Position numbers and translations under genes: made by a program. The notes under the pieces are model-generated. The model was not told the DNA's origin and did not search any database. It worked only from the letters and a program-made list of their open reading frames with translations. Shown in pieces: positions 48,036 through 59,880 of a DNA stretch of 64,000 bases; the first letter of the stretch is position 1, and every line of letters starts with the position of its first letter. The DNA comes from Hyperoodon ampullatus (Eukaryota > Chordata > Mammalia > Artiodactyla > Ziphiidae). The stretch spans positions 3,534,001 through 3,598,000 of the forward strand of contig OX457072.1 in the NCBI GenBank assembly GCA_949752795.1. Direction: 5' to 3'.

Positions 48036-50907
48036 TCTTTCCAAAGGAAGAACGCTTAGCTTGCGGTTTGCTAGTGAATCACCAGTAAGCTTGGTATTAG
48101 GTGAGATCTATAAACTCTGTTGAGTCGGATTTCCTAATTTGACTCACGTGGTCCCTTAGAGCCTCTTGAATGTCCATCACAAGGCTTGTATGTAAAATGG
48201 ACACTTAATATCTGTAAACCAGATGGTTAGCAAGTATTATGTAATTACAATTGTTGGCATAGCTTTATATCCTGAAGTTCAGGATTTTCTAGTTAAGTTG
48301 TATATATACTTATTGCCCTTAGGTGCATAGAAATGTCAAACGACAGAGCCTATACTTTTCATTGTTAAAGTGAAAGTTTGTTAAACATTACTTCCTTATT
48401 GACAAGAAATCCAAACTTATTATGGGCTATTTAGAGATCATAAAGTATATCTAGACTTCTTTAAAAATATTTTGGACACAAAAGAACAATAAGCCTACTA
48501 GGACGAATTCTCCAAGAAAATTTTTCTTTTTTCTGTAGCAGGATTTAGTGTCTTCCCAAATTTAAGGTCAAAAGCCAACAAAAAGAGAATAAAATAGGAC
48601 AGTCTGAGGTAGATTATCAACAATGGCATTTTTAAAGCCTTTCAAAACACTGGTAAACATAAGAAATATTTAGACTTCAATTACATGAAATTCTGTTTCT
48701 TCCTTTGGGAGTTTTGAGTTAATAGAAATGATTCCTAAAGAGGTTAACAGATGACAGTATTTTTTGATATGATTCCTTGGTTGAATAGATAGCAGCTACA
48801 AGGAAAGAAAAAAAAAGAAAAACTTGTATAGACAGAATATCCAAACTCATGTTCTTTTGATTTTTTTGGTGAAAAAAGTTTCACAGATTACAGAAGAAAA
48901 CTTGTAACTGTGACACATATTATAAGCAACACAAAAATTATGAACATATTTTTAACTGATAAAAATCAACTGTTTCTCAGGGCAGTAAAACTTTTAAATA
49001 TAGACTCAGAGTGTTCCTCTATGTTATTTTCTACAAATGTTCCTATTTTGTATTTTAGATATTGAGACATTCTTAGAGAAGTTAAGTGATCATATTTTAA
49101 AAGTATACTATAGAAATATTGGAAAATACTTACTTTCATCCAGCGGTAGAAAAGAAAATTTTGCCCAGGAAAACTTGAAAATCAACAAAAATCATCACAT
49201 TAGATATTTCATTAGTAACCCCACCTTTAAAGCTCATGTCCTGGTGACATGCTAATTCCAAAAGGGAAGAACACAAGAGTATTATCTAAATCCATGGATC
49301 ATTGTTGTTTGTCTCTGTTTTAGTAAACAAGACATCCAAGCTGATGTGCAAACTCATTCCTGACCTTCTTCCCATGAGAGCATGATGCCAGGTCCCAGGG
49401 TAGGCTCAGGTGGCAGGGAAGGAGATGAGGATGAGATGGGAAAGATCTAAAAAAAGGAAAGAGATTCTTTAACTTCTTGAATTATTCATCAAAGCTCAGG
49501 TGGAAAGCTTTCTATAAGAATGGATATCGTGATAGGATTCTCAGTGGAATTATAGTCTGAAATTTGCATGTTTCCTATTTTCCTACATGAATAACGGGTC
49601 CTCACAGCATACTTGCCACAGGGTAGGAGGGGAGGAGGGGTCCTTTCTCAGGTCTGTACTCCTGGGCCATCTTGGCACCAAGCCTTAAGCTCCGCCTTCA
49701 TTATCAAATCTAACATTACGCAAAATTTACTTGACACAAGTTGTGTTAAAGCAATCAGATATATGAATGATCTTTGTGGACACACTGGGGAGGGGAGAAT
49801 AGCATTATGTATTGAAAGGAAGATAACGTCTTGGTGGAGACGTTGCTGAGAACTCAGGTGTCTGGGTTGGTGGTGGGTCTTAATCACATTTTAAAAATGT
49901 AAAAAATACTCACAAGGTGGTGTGTGTTCATGGAGCCTTTGGAAATAACAATAAAGACGTCTTTAAGTTGTCCCTACAATCCAGGGATGACCCATGATGA
50001 GTAGACTGTGTGCCCTGCATAGATTTCCAGCTGACAGGGCCTCATCCTCTGTTACGCTTGACTGCCTGGTGTGCCTCAGTGTCAGAGGGTTTACTGCTGC
50101 AGGGTTGATGGTAGAGTTTTCTGAAGTGCACCAAATGATCAAATAAATACCATCTCAATTTGTCTTTCCAACTAAACAATCGTAGAACAAACTGCAGATC
50201 TTTTAAAAAGGTGTTTTCTGTCATGCTCTGCTCGCTCAGCCTTCCTGTGTTCCCAGCACCACCAGGGCAGGGAGCTAAGCCATCCATTCTGCTTACATGA
50301 TATGTTGTCTTTCTGTATTTCAAATCCCTCTTTTCTTCATCCTCCCTCTCCCAAACCCAGCTTCCTTTGCTGGGTCCTACATACAACATTCCAACCCTTA
50401 GGGGACTGCAGTACTTTTCCTTGAAAAAACTTTTAGCTCTTTTTGCTTTGTTCTTAGGTCTTCCGCATCCTCACCATGATTCCGCTCAGATCTCTAAAGT
50501 GTGTCACTAGCCCCGGCTTGAAAGGGTGACTTCTAGTGCAGATAATGCCTTCATGTTAGGCTGTCAACAAGTCTGTCACCCATTCCCACCCACACATCTG
50601 ACAGTGATGCCTAAATAGGCTCCTAAATCTGCCAGCCAAACACCTAGTGCTAAATTCCCCCAAAGTATCTGTTGTCATGAAAAGCCCACTGCTTATTTCC
50701 TTTGTAATTAAAATGCTATAATATTGCCAGAACTTTTCTACATGGTACCTTCCAAAAGGGAGTCCATGATTAGCAATGATTTTAATACTTCTTAACTTCA
50801 CAAATTATTCATTTCATAACTAAGTAGATTACGTAGAATTCCTCATTTCCTAATATCAGTGTGGCTTTCCTCCACAATTTCATATTGATTTCCTTTTTCC
50901 TTCACAG
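48036..50907. other. Intron before exon A', no gene seen
   Basis: About 2.9 kb, mostly A/T-rich, without a recognisable repeat. The last 25 bases form the acceptor tract of A'. Confidence 0.45.
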
Positions 50908-51071
50908 AAGGAGATTGGAAGGTGACTGTTGTCACTGGGGATCTTGAGAAGGCCGGCACCGCGGCAACAGTATCCCTTTATGTCTGTGGAGAGACGAGAT
51001 GTTCAGGTCCTATTATTTTGGGATCTGGGAAACACCAGCTGTTTAACCCCAACCATGCAGATATATTCAAG
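50908..51071 (+). CDS. PLAT-domain N-terminal exon (A')
   Basis: The acceptor ttccttcacag and donor aag|gtaaac bound 164 bases: two bases finishing a Glu codon, then 54 uninterrupted codons ending in phase 0. The peptide begins GDWKVTVVTGDL and goes on EKAGTAATVSLYVCGE. It ends GKHQLFNPNHADIFK. This is the first half of a PLAT/LH2 domain: the first strand with V-x-TGD, the AGT-x-A-x-V box (usually AGTDANV, here AGTAATV with Ala for the common Asp), the strand LYV-GE, and a polar stretch ending D-x-F. The exon has no stop or frameshift. The next exon should start in phase 0 with a sequence like exon B. This is the best protein-coding evidence in the window. Membership of the family is well supported; the gene name is not. 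Confidence 0.78.
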
Positions 51072-51384
51072 GTAAACTTGATATAACTTTCTTACTAAGA
51101 CATATTACAGTACACATTCTCAAGATGGAATAGAGAAAAGTTTTGTTTGTTTGCTTTGGTATTGCGTTTGCATTACATTTTCTCAGTAAACATGAAATCT
51201 TTTATCCTGAGGGAGCTGGGAAACAAGAATAATGACAGGAATACAAGACTTTTGTTTCTCCTGCGCTTCTTATTTGCATAAAGCCAACAAAGTATATAAA
51301 CTTTAGAAAGTTAAAGAATTCGAGTGAAAACATGTACTCCTAATCTTGACATCAAGTCAGATATTTCCATCTGGAATATCTTTT
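51072..51384. other. Intron start after A', no gene seen
   Basis: No supported feature. Confidence 0.45.
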
Positions 51385-51665
51385 TTGGTCCTTGTCTGTA
51401 TCCATGGAGTACGATGCTATGCTGGAAAGGTGGTCCAACATCCACCAAAGGTGGTCCAAGCTAAAACGCAGTCTGAGGCATCAGATGGCCAAGATTCAAA
51501 TGCTGACCCTACCTCTTACTAGCATGTTGACCTCTGCAAGTTACTTAACTGCTATGTGCCTGAATATCACTTACCTCAAAGGGTTACCATGAGGCTTAAA
51601 TGAATTAATCCATGGAAAGTGTTTAGGACAGTATCTGAAACGCTCAATAAATGTTTGCTATTAAT
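51385..51665 (+). mobile_element. MIR SINE, fairly complete
   Basis: Includes 'tgctgaccctacctcttact', 'cctctgcaagttacttaact', 'gcttaaatgaattaatccat' and the end 'cgctcaataaatgtttgcta'. Confidence 0.85.
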
Positions 51666-51734
51666 ATTGTAGCACATAAGCAAATTTGTAGCCCCTTATT
51701 TAAACAAGGAGCTAGTCTTCCCAGTTATAATTTT

Positions 51735-51885
51735 TATTGATTAAATATTATGTATATGAAATTTACCACTGCATTTACCAAAGGTAGATGAGCACTTCGC
51801 TATTGTTGGACATTTAAATGGCTTCTAGGTTTTAGCTATTATAAATAATGCTGTAACAAAGACATTTTTTACTTTAGTTTCTTCT
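51735..51885 (-). mobile_element. Old L1 fragment
   Basis: 'ttggacatttaaatggcttc' and 'ttttagctattataaataat' are the complement of an L1 3' region. Confidence 0.55.
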
Positions 51886-52139
51886 TTTTTCTTACCAAAG
51901 CTGCCTTATTTCCTTATGACACTTTCTGAGAAATGGGATTCTCTTGATCCATTCTGACAAAGGACTTCGTAAAAGTGTCTAATTTATAGCACAGTGCCCA
52001 GCAAGACATAGTAATTGGTAAATTTTAGTTGTTATTAAATCATTACTACACACCCCAAATCATGATGTTTATTTCTGCCCCATGTAGTGTTTAATATCTT
52101 TCTTTTTTTTTGCCCTGTAGTAAAACTGATGATATATTA

Positions 52140-52475
52140 AAATTTTTTTTAGCCTTTTATTTTATATTGGATTAAAGTTGATTAACAATGTTGTGTTAGT
52201 TTCAGTTGTACAGAAAAGTGATTCAGTTATACATATGCATGTATCTATTCTTTTTCAAATTCTTTTCCCATTTAGGTTGTTACATAATATAGAGCAGAGT
52301 TCCCTGTGCTCTACAGTAGGTCCTTGTTCGTTATCCATTTTAAATATAGCCGTGTGTACCTGTCAATCCCAAACTCCCTAACTATCCCTCCCTCCCCAAC
52401 CCTTCCTCCCAATTACCGTAAGTTCATTTCCTAAGTCTGTGAATCTTTTAATTAAAATTTCTCAGCACCTTGTTG
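52140..52475 (-). mobile_element. L1 3'UTR fragment
   Basis: T run, then 'gttgattaacaatgttgtgt', 'tccctgtgctctacagtagg' and 'gtaccTgtcaatcccaaact'. Confidence 0.85.
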
Positions 52476-52549
52476 CAAGCTACCGTATGTGACTGTGGAT
52501 CTATGTAAGTTATCTTCACTTCTTACCATTTTGTGAAAAGAGCTTTGTG

Positions 52550-54345
52550 AAGATGAGTTCACATACCATAACATTCACTTGTTTGAAGTGTACAATTTTT
52601 GGTGTTTAATATATTCTCGAAGTTGTACAACCATCACCACGCTCTAATTTGAGAACATTTTCATAACCCTCCCCCCAAAATCCATATGCAATAGCAGTAA
52701 CTCTCCAACCCCCTCTTCTCCAGCCTCTGGAAATCAGTAATTTACTTTCTATCTCCACAGATTGGCCTGTTCTAGATAATTCACATAAATGGAATCATAC
52801 AACATGGAGTCTTTTGTGTATAGCTTTCTAAAATTTAGCATAATGTTTTAAGGTTAATCCATGTTGTAGCAAGTATCAGAATTTCATATTTTATGGTTAA
52901 TATTTAATTGTATGGATAGACCACATTTTATTTAGCCATTTATCAATTAATAGGCATTTGGGTTGTTTCTAGTTTTCAGCTATGAATAGGAATAATTATT
53001 AGGTATAATGCTGCTATGAACATCCATGCTTTTGTGTGTTATCATTTCTCTTGGGTAGACACCTAGGAGTAGAATTACTGTGTCACATAGTAACTCTATG
53101 TTTAACATTTTGAGGAAATGCCAAATTGTTTTCCGAAGTGGCTGAAACATTTTTACATTTTCACCAGCAATGTCTGAGGGCTCTTATTTCTCTGCCTTCT
53201 CACGGAAATTTATTATTGTCTGTTTTTTTGGTTTTTTTTTTTTTTTTTGCGGTACACGGGCCTCTCACTGTTGTGGCCTCTCCCGTTGTGGAGCACAGGC
53301 TCCGGACGCGCAGGCTCAGTGGCCATGGCTCACGGGCCCAGCTACTTCGAGGCATGTGGAATCTTCCCGGACCGGGGCACGAACCCATGTCCCCTGCATC
53401 AGCAGGCGGACTCTCAACCACTGTGCCACCAGGGAAGCCCCTATTGTCTGTTCTTTGATCCTAGTCGTCCTAGTGCGTGTGACACGATGTCTCACTGTGG
53501 TTTTGAGATGCGTTTCCCTAATGACTGATAATACTGAGCATCTTTTCATGCACTGGTTGGACATTTGTATATCTTCACTGGAGAAATGTCTATTCAAATT
53601 CTTTGCTCATTTTTAATTGGATTATTTATCTTTTTACCAAAGAATTTGAGTTCTTTATATATCCTGGATATGAGTCTCTTATCACATATGTGACTTATAA
53701 ATGTTTTTTTCCCCTTTTGTGAGTTGTCTTTTAACTTTCTCAATGGTATGGGTTTGAATTACTTTTGGTGTCCTTTCAATTCAACCTAAAGGATTCCCTT
53801 TAGTTTCTATTGTAAGGCTGTTCCGCTAGTGATGAATTCTCGGAATGTCTTAATTAGCATGTAGAATTCCTGGTTGACAGTTTTTCTTTTGTCTTTTGAA
53901 GATGTCATCCTACTGCTCTCTGATGTTTTCTAAGTCAGCTGTTAATTTTATTGAGGATCCCTTTTATGTGATGAGTTGTTTTCTTTTACTGCTTCCGAGA
54001 TGTTGTCCCCTTATTTTTGGTTTTCAGTAGTTTGTGTTGTGTCTGGAAGTACACAGGCTTCCTGTTGGTTTTCACAGCTACTGTGGTTGCAAGGTTGCTG
54101 ATTTTTAAGGATATTGTGGAACTGGTGAGAGAAAAATGGAAGTAGATCAAGTTACAGTGCACAAACTCTTCTGTTCTTACCAAGGTTTAGAGTTTTCATC
54201 GAATAAGTACTCCTCAGATTGTTGCGAGCCTTTGGTTAATTTCCAGAGTTCTTGAAATTTTGATTTCAATCATTTTTGCTATTGCATTTTTGGAGGAGTG
54301 GATTCATGGAAGGACTCAATATGTCATTCCAGAAGTCATGCTCTC
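52550..54345 (-). mobile_element. Old L1, complement, interrupted by a SINE
   Basis: 'ttggcctgttctagataatt', 'tgggtagacacctaggagta', 'gtctcactgtggttttgaga' and 'gagttctttatatatcctgg' are complement-of-L1 3' words. After about 53760 the match is weaker. A SINE splits it at 53225-53441. Confidence 0.75.
53214..53452 (-). mobile_element. CHR-type SINE in the L1, with target-site duplication
   Basis: T-rich tail from 53225, then 'gcggtacacgggcctctcac' to 'gtgccaccagggaagcccc' at 53441. The 11-base repeat tattgtctgtt is at 53214-53224 and 53442-53452. Confidence 0.92.
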
Positions 54346-55454
54346 CCCTTTATCATATTTTGTTCTATTGTATTAAACTTCTATTCCTCTATGAAATCTT
54401 CTATTTACAGCTGTGATTTCTGTAATCTGCTGAAGACAAATAAGAACTGACCCAATGTAAATGTGACTTTGCGCCTATAATATGTCATATGACCAAATCC
54501 ATGAAATTTAAGAGCTACCAGCCAAGTAGTGTTGAAACACGACTATCTCATTACTGTCAGAACAGTGAAAAATTCCCTTTTGTATAACTGGTTCATGTTG
54601 TATGTGACAGTGGGGCAACTGTAATATTCTCCTGACCCAATCATAGGTCTTGAAGGGAGCCTTGGTTGTAGGATGGTATAGAGAGTGGAGAAAGATTCTT
54701 CCTTCAAAAAAAGGCTGGCAAAATAATGTCAGGCTTTGCAGCAGTTTTGACAGCTACGCTCCGTAGACTACAGAGTCAACCCTATAGGAGCACCTGAAAT
54801 GTCACTGAGAGACAGCCTGGAAAAAATGAGACATCTTTAGAAAAATGACCAAGACCAAATCAGAGCAAGAGTCCTTTAGAGCAGAAAGTTTAAAGAGAGC
54901 AGGCAGAGAAGAGCTCCTAGACTGCAGGGACTGGACCTCGCTCAGTTGCTAACTCCTGAATGTTATCCATTGACTGACATAGATGAGACACTCCTGAATA
55001 TTCATGTGGGAAGCATGAAAGTTTAATGACAATGACTTGGCTGAAATCTGTTGAATATTTGCTCATTTCCCTTGGGGCACTCATTGTTAAATTTCCCTTG
55101 TGATCTTTCTCACTTTGAGGGCATCATAAAGGAATCCCATGTATCTTATATGGTTATTATTTGCTTATAAACCTGCCCAGAGATTCAGCTGAGCTTTTCA
55201 TTGCATTTTTGCAAATTGAAACACTAAATAGTACTCGCTCTCTCTGTTGCTTGGGAAAAGTTAGTGGCTAAGCCCCTCACTCCTAGAAGGCAGTTTCCTG
55301 CTTCTGGTTTACTACTGTATGAAGGCAATTAGTTTTGTAGATGAATAGGTTTAATATTTATTAAGAGCTCACAGGGCACTTGCACAATCATTTGAAGATC
55401 GCTTATGTTCTTAGAATAGAGTACATCATACATTTTTGCCTTTTTAAGAACAAT
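54346..55454. other. Intron, no gene seen
   Basis: No supported feature. Confidence 0.45.
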
Positions 55455-55660
55455 TTATACCAGCAGGAATTAGAAGACCTCTATTTGAGTTCCAACTGTG
55501 ACCTTTACTATCTAGGAAATGTGGACAAACCACTTAATGTCTCTAACCTTTAATTTCCTCCTTTGTAAAACGGGTACAATAATACCTTATAATGCTACTG
55601 TACAGATTGAAAGAGTTCACAATTAAAGCACTTTCTATAAAGCATAAAACATTCTTGTCT
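55455..55660 (+). mobile_element. MIR SINE
   Basis: 'caactgtgacctttactatc', 'accacttaatgtctctaacc' and 'cctttgtaaaacgggtacaa' are MIR words. Confidence 0.75.
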
Positions 55661-57144
55661 TTATATTCCTGAGGCTGATTCTTAAAATCCTGCCCACAGG
55701 CTGGGGTACTCTTCCTGATGGGGTGGGATTTAAGATGATTTTTCAGATGAATGAGGGCAGGAAGGCAGCTTGGCAGATGGCTGGTGGGTGACTATTGCTG
55801 GGATGGGGGTCTGTGCAGAAACACGAGTGGAGGCTACAGGCAGGAGGAAGCACAGAGGGAGCCCAGACTAGGTTGGCGGCCTGGAAGAAGGCAGGGAGTG
55901 TGCACGTTAAGAGCAGGAACATTTCTCTTGGGCCTTTTCATTGTTTACAGGTTAGATGTCTATGCGGATCTACAAACTATTAGCCATTCGCTAAATGGGA
56001 GCCAGCATGTCCTTTTAATTTTGGCAAAACTCTGTGAGACTTTCTTCTTTATATTTTTCTTTTCTGTTCTCTCCTCTTCCCCTCCATCCTCCTTCTTCGT
56101 CTTCTTCTTCTCCTTTTATTTATTTATGTGTTTGTTTATTTACCTTTTGGTGGACCTGAAACTTGGAATTTGGTGATATTTCACACTGACTGCATCGGGC
56201 ACGTAGGAATTGCAGCACTAAGCAGTGCCCCGCTGACACGACTGACTCTCCTGTGGATGTCAGATCCTAAGGACAATTTACCTTGATTTTTTTTCCTCAG
56301 TCACAGAAGTTGAAGTATTTTTGAATGACATCTACATCTCGACCACAAAGTTTTCACATGTGAATTGTTACTGAGCAAAGCTGGTGGAGTTGCTCTGCTT
56401 AAATACAGAATAAACTTCAGAAACCGAAATCCCAGCACAGAATAAATTACAAAAAGAAGGTAACCACTTTTCAGAGGGAATACATTTTCTCATTTAATGG
56501 CTACATATTACACAAAAAGATTATAGGCCGCAGCTAGTAATCAGGTTTTATTTATTGGAGGAATGCCAAAAAAAATGGCTTGACCCTCTCCTTAATTAAG
56601 CCAAAAACCTTTGTGGGGAGAAGAGAAAAAGGGCGTTTAATGAAGTCTACTCTGAGATAGATGTTAGATGTTTGGTAAAGCTGAGACACGAGAGAAAAAA
56701 ACATCTTTCTCTAACCCGTCTCTGGTGACCTAGTGAAATGGTGCCTTTTCAATGACCAGCACCTCGATGTGTGGTCTTCATCACATCCTCTTCTGCCTTT
56801 CAGGATGGTGTTCCATCAGCCGTCCTTATTCTTCTCGCCTTTTCAGGCTGCTTCTGTTTAACCTCTGCTTTCATTCTACCAACATGCTTGTGCTCCCCTG
56901 TTCTCAAAATGACCCTTGTTCTGCTCTGAAACGACTGACCATTCTCCTCCCCTTCTCTGCAAAACCTTTTGAAATACTAATCTACCCTTCTGGCTTTGTC
57001 TCTTTCTCTTCCCATTCTCTCCTAAATCTTTGCTGTTTGGCATTTTCTCCCATCATTCTATTTCAGCCATGTTTTCTAAGATCAGCGGTGAAGTACTAAT
57101 TTTCCCAGTAGTTGTGATCCTGGGTTGCTGGGCAAAGAATTGTG
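55661..57144. other. Intron, no gene seen
   Basis: A pyrimidine-rich tract lies at about 56040-56130. The frame at 55751-56176 runs through this tract and is not gene-like. Confidence 0.45.
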
Positions 57145-57355
57145 ATAGGTGTGGGTGTCAGGATCAGATCTCCTAGATTCACATTTGAGCCACTTGACCA
57201 GCTGTGTATTTGTGAGCAGCTATTTAAAATTTTATCCTCTGTAAAAGGGGCAAAAATAATTGCACCTATCTAAGAGTTGTGAGGATTTTGCGGAATATAT
57301 AAAACCGATGTAAAATGTTTAGCACAGAGGGGGGCACAGAGTAAACATTCAGAAA
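57145..57355 (+). mobile_element. MIR SINE
   Basis: 'tagattcacatttgagccac', 'gtaaaaggggcaaaaataat', tail 'gggcacagagtaaacattca'. Confidence 0.7.
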
Positions 57356-57424
57356 TTTAAAAATATTTTTATTGCTTGGAAAGCAAATGAACAAGAGAGT
57401 TTCAAGAAAGAAGAGGTGACTGTT

Positions 57425-57865
57425 ATGGGCGTATCCCCCCAAAAGATGTTGAAATCTTAACACTTGGTATCTGTGAATGTTACCTTATTTGGAAATAGGG
57501 TCTTTGCAGATGTGATTAAGATGTAAACTAACAAGAGGTCATACTGGAAATAAGGCAGGCCCTTGATCCAATACAACTGGTGTCCTAATAAGAGAGAAGA
57601 GTGACACATAGGGAGACGCCTGTGAGGACAGAGACAGAGATTGGAAGGAGGCTGCTGTGAGCCAAGGGTGATGGCCACGACCAGCAGCTAGAAAGAGGCA
57701 GGAAGGACTCCGTCCAGAGCCTCAGATGGAGCACGGCCTTGCCGACAACTGGATTCAGACTTCCAGCCTCCATGATGGTGAGAGAACATGTTTCTATTGT
57801 TTTAAGCCACCCAGCCTGTGGTGCTTTGCTATGGCAGCCCCAGGAAAATAAAACAGTGACCAGCA
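57425..57865 (+). mobile_element. Ancient LTR-like repeat (MaLR type)
   Basis: 'gttaccttatttggaaatag', 'ggtctttgcagatgtgatta', 'ccaatacaactggtgtccta' and 'gttttaagccacccagcctg' are a very common mammalian repeat, nearly complete here. Confidence 0.75.
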
Positions 57866-58799
57866 ACCAGATGCTTTACAGGAATGGGACATGAAAATGG
57901 AAAGAAAAAGGACGAATTTGCCAGCAAGGAGGCTATTACTGAGAGAGCTGATAAGGAAGTAAAGAGTCTGTCATGGTGTGAAGAGAAATGGTGGCTATAG
58001 ATGAGGAGCCTTTCCCCTTACGCTTATTAGTTGAAGAGAATCAGGAGATTAGACTGAGGCATGACAGGGTAAAGAGTAGGACTTTGACAGAAAAAGGAAC
58101 TTGTCCACTTTTCAGTGGGAGGGGAAGGTGTCAGGGGAGGGACATTGTTTTACATCGAATTTCTGAAGAGAGCTGCTGCAAGTCTTAGAGCTAGACCCCT
58201 TGAAGGACAGAGTGACCCACTGATTTAACTGCCACCAAAAGCACAACTGGAAGAATAGGTTTCACAAACGGGGAGGGCACCTCTTTAGAAGCATTGAGAC
58301 TAGAAATCAGGATAAGAAGTAGATGTAATGACAAATGTTAAGATGGAAATAAAGTGTAATTCGTTAGGCCATAACACTTGTTTTGAAAATGTAAATTTGT
58401 TCCAACGTGATTGATACATTAAGGAACAATTTGAGCATAACGAGAATTTCACATGTGCTAATTATGCATAAGACATCCACAAGAAACACAGAAAACTCCA
58501 CCCAACTGAACCAGGTCACAAAGGAGTATAGAAACTACACACACGCATCTCAGGCATCTACCTCTATCTCAGTTCACTGTCTGTCACATCTGTCCATATC
58601 TGGTGTTAAAAATTTCCTTCCAATTTCTGATAACACTCCTTCCACCACTTGACTATAACTCACAAGCTGCATTTCTTTCCACACACCTCCCATGAGTAAA
58701 TTTCATGTCTTTTCAAGGTAAAGTGCAACATCTATTGTAGTTCTTACACAGTTCTTAACTGTTAACATGTATGAAACTGACTACCACTTTGATTAGGTA
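57866..58799. other. No gene seen
   Basis: No supported feature. Confidence 0.45.
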
Positions 58800-59880
58800 T
58801 CTAGAACTCTTAAAACTCAAAAATAGGAAAACAAACAACCTGGTTAAAAATAGGCAGAAGGCCTTCACAGATACTTCACAAAAGAAGACATACAGATGAC
58901 AAAAAAGCATATGAAAAGATGCTCCACATCATGTGTCATCAAAGACATGCAAATTAAAATAATGAAATTCCACTACACACCTAATAAAACGGCCCAGATT
59001 TGAAACACTGACAACACCAAATGCTGACGAAGATGTGGAGCAACAGGAATTCGTCATTGCTGGTGAGAATACGAAATGGTCCAGCCATTTTAGAAGACAG
59101 TTTGGCAGTTTCTTACAAAACACAATGTGCTCTTACCATACACTCCAGAATTTTCACTACTTCGTACTTACCCAAAGGAGTTGAAAACTTATATTTACAC
59201 AAAAACGTGCACAAAAATGTTTATAGCAACTCTATTCATAATTTCCAGAACTTGGAAGCAACCTAAATGCCCTTCAGTAGGTGAATGAATAAATAAACTG
59301 CAGTCCATCTAGACAATGGAATATCATTCAGCACTAAAAAGAAATGAGCTATCAAGCCATGAAAAGACATGGAGGAATCTTAAACGCATATCACTGAGTG
59401 GAAGAAGCAAATATGAAAAGCCTACAGATTCTGTTTGATTCCACCTATATGACATTCTAGAAAAGGCAAAACTATGGAGACAATAAAAAAAAAAATCAGT
59501 GGTTGCCAGAGGTTGGGTGGTGAGGAGGGTTGTATAGGCAAAGGATTTTAGGGCAGTGAAAATCCTCTGTGTGATACCATAATGATGGATACATATTGTT
59601 ATACATTTGTCCAAACCCACAGCATATGCAACATCAAGAGTGAGCCGTAATGTAGATGGGGGACTTTGGGTGATTATGATGAGCCAATGTAGGTTCACCA
59701 TTTGCAATAAATGTACCATCTGGTGGCAGATATTGATCATGGGGGAATCTCTGCATTTGTGGGTGCAGCAGATATATGGAAAATCTCTGTACCCCCCCCT
59801 CAATTTTCTGTGAACCTCAAACTGCTCTGAAAAAATGAAGTCAAAAGAAAAAAGGAAAACCAAGAAAAAAAACCCAGTGA
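58800..59880 (+). mobile_element. Old L1 3' region, sense to the inferred gene
   Basis: 'gaagatgtggagcaacagga', 'gcaacctaaatgcccttcag', 'caatggaatatcattcagca' and 'tcagtggttgccagaggttg' are L1M-type 3' words. The 194-residue frame on the - strand (59324-59908) is its antisense shadow. Confidence 0.85.

Larger units (their letters stand above)
12969..51071 (+). other. Inferred transcription unit of a multi-PLAT-domain protein (internal exons only)
   Basis: Four short exon-like segments on the + strand, with 12-13 kb introns between them, encode parts of two PLAT/LH2 domains in the correct N-to-C order. B gives the middle of a domain, C its end, then comes a 45-base linker exon, then A' starts the next domain. 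Each is flanked by AG and GT, apart from doubts about the donor of C. B-to-C is phase 0 and linker-to-A' is phase 1, and both joins keep an open frame once the 5-base loss in B is allowed for. PLAT domains are beta-sandwiches that bind lipids or proteins; multi-PLAT proteins act at cilia or sensory-cell membranes. No first or last exon is visible, so the gene extends beyond both sides. My guess is the long RP1 form, from general similarity and memory; a LOXHD1-like gene is the alternative. Damage in B raises the possibility of a decayed gene. Confidence 0.6.

Noticed and set aside
55751..56176. 141-codon + strand frame with a hydrophobic tail
   Set aside because: The hydrophobic part is the translation of a pyrimidine-rich tract; no other gene feature.
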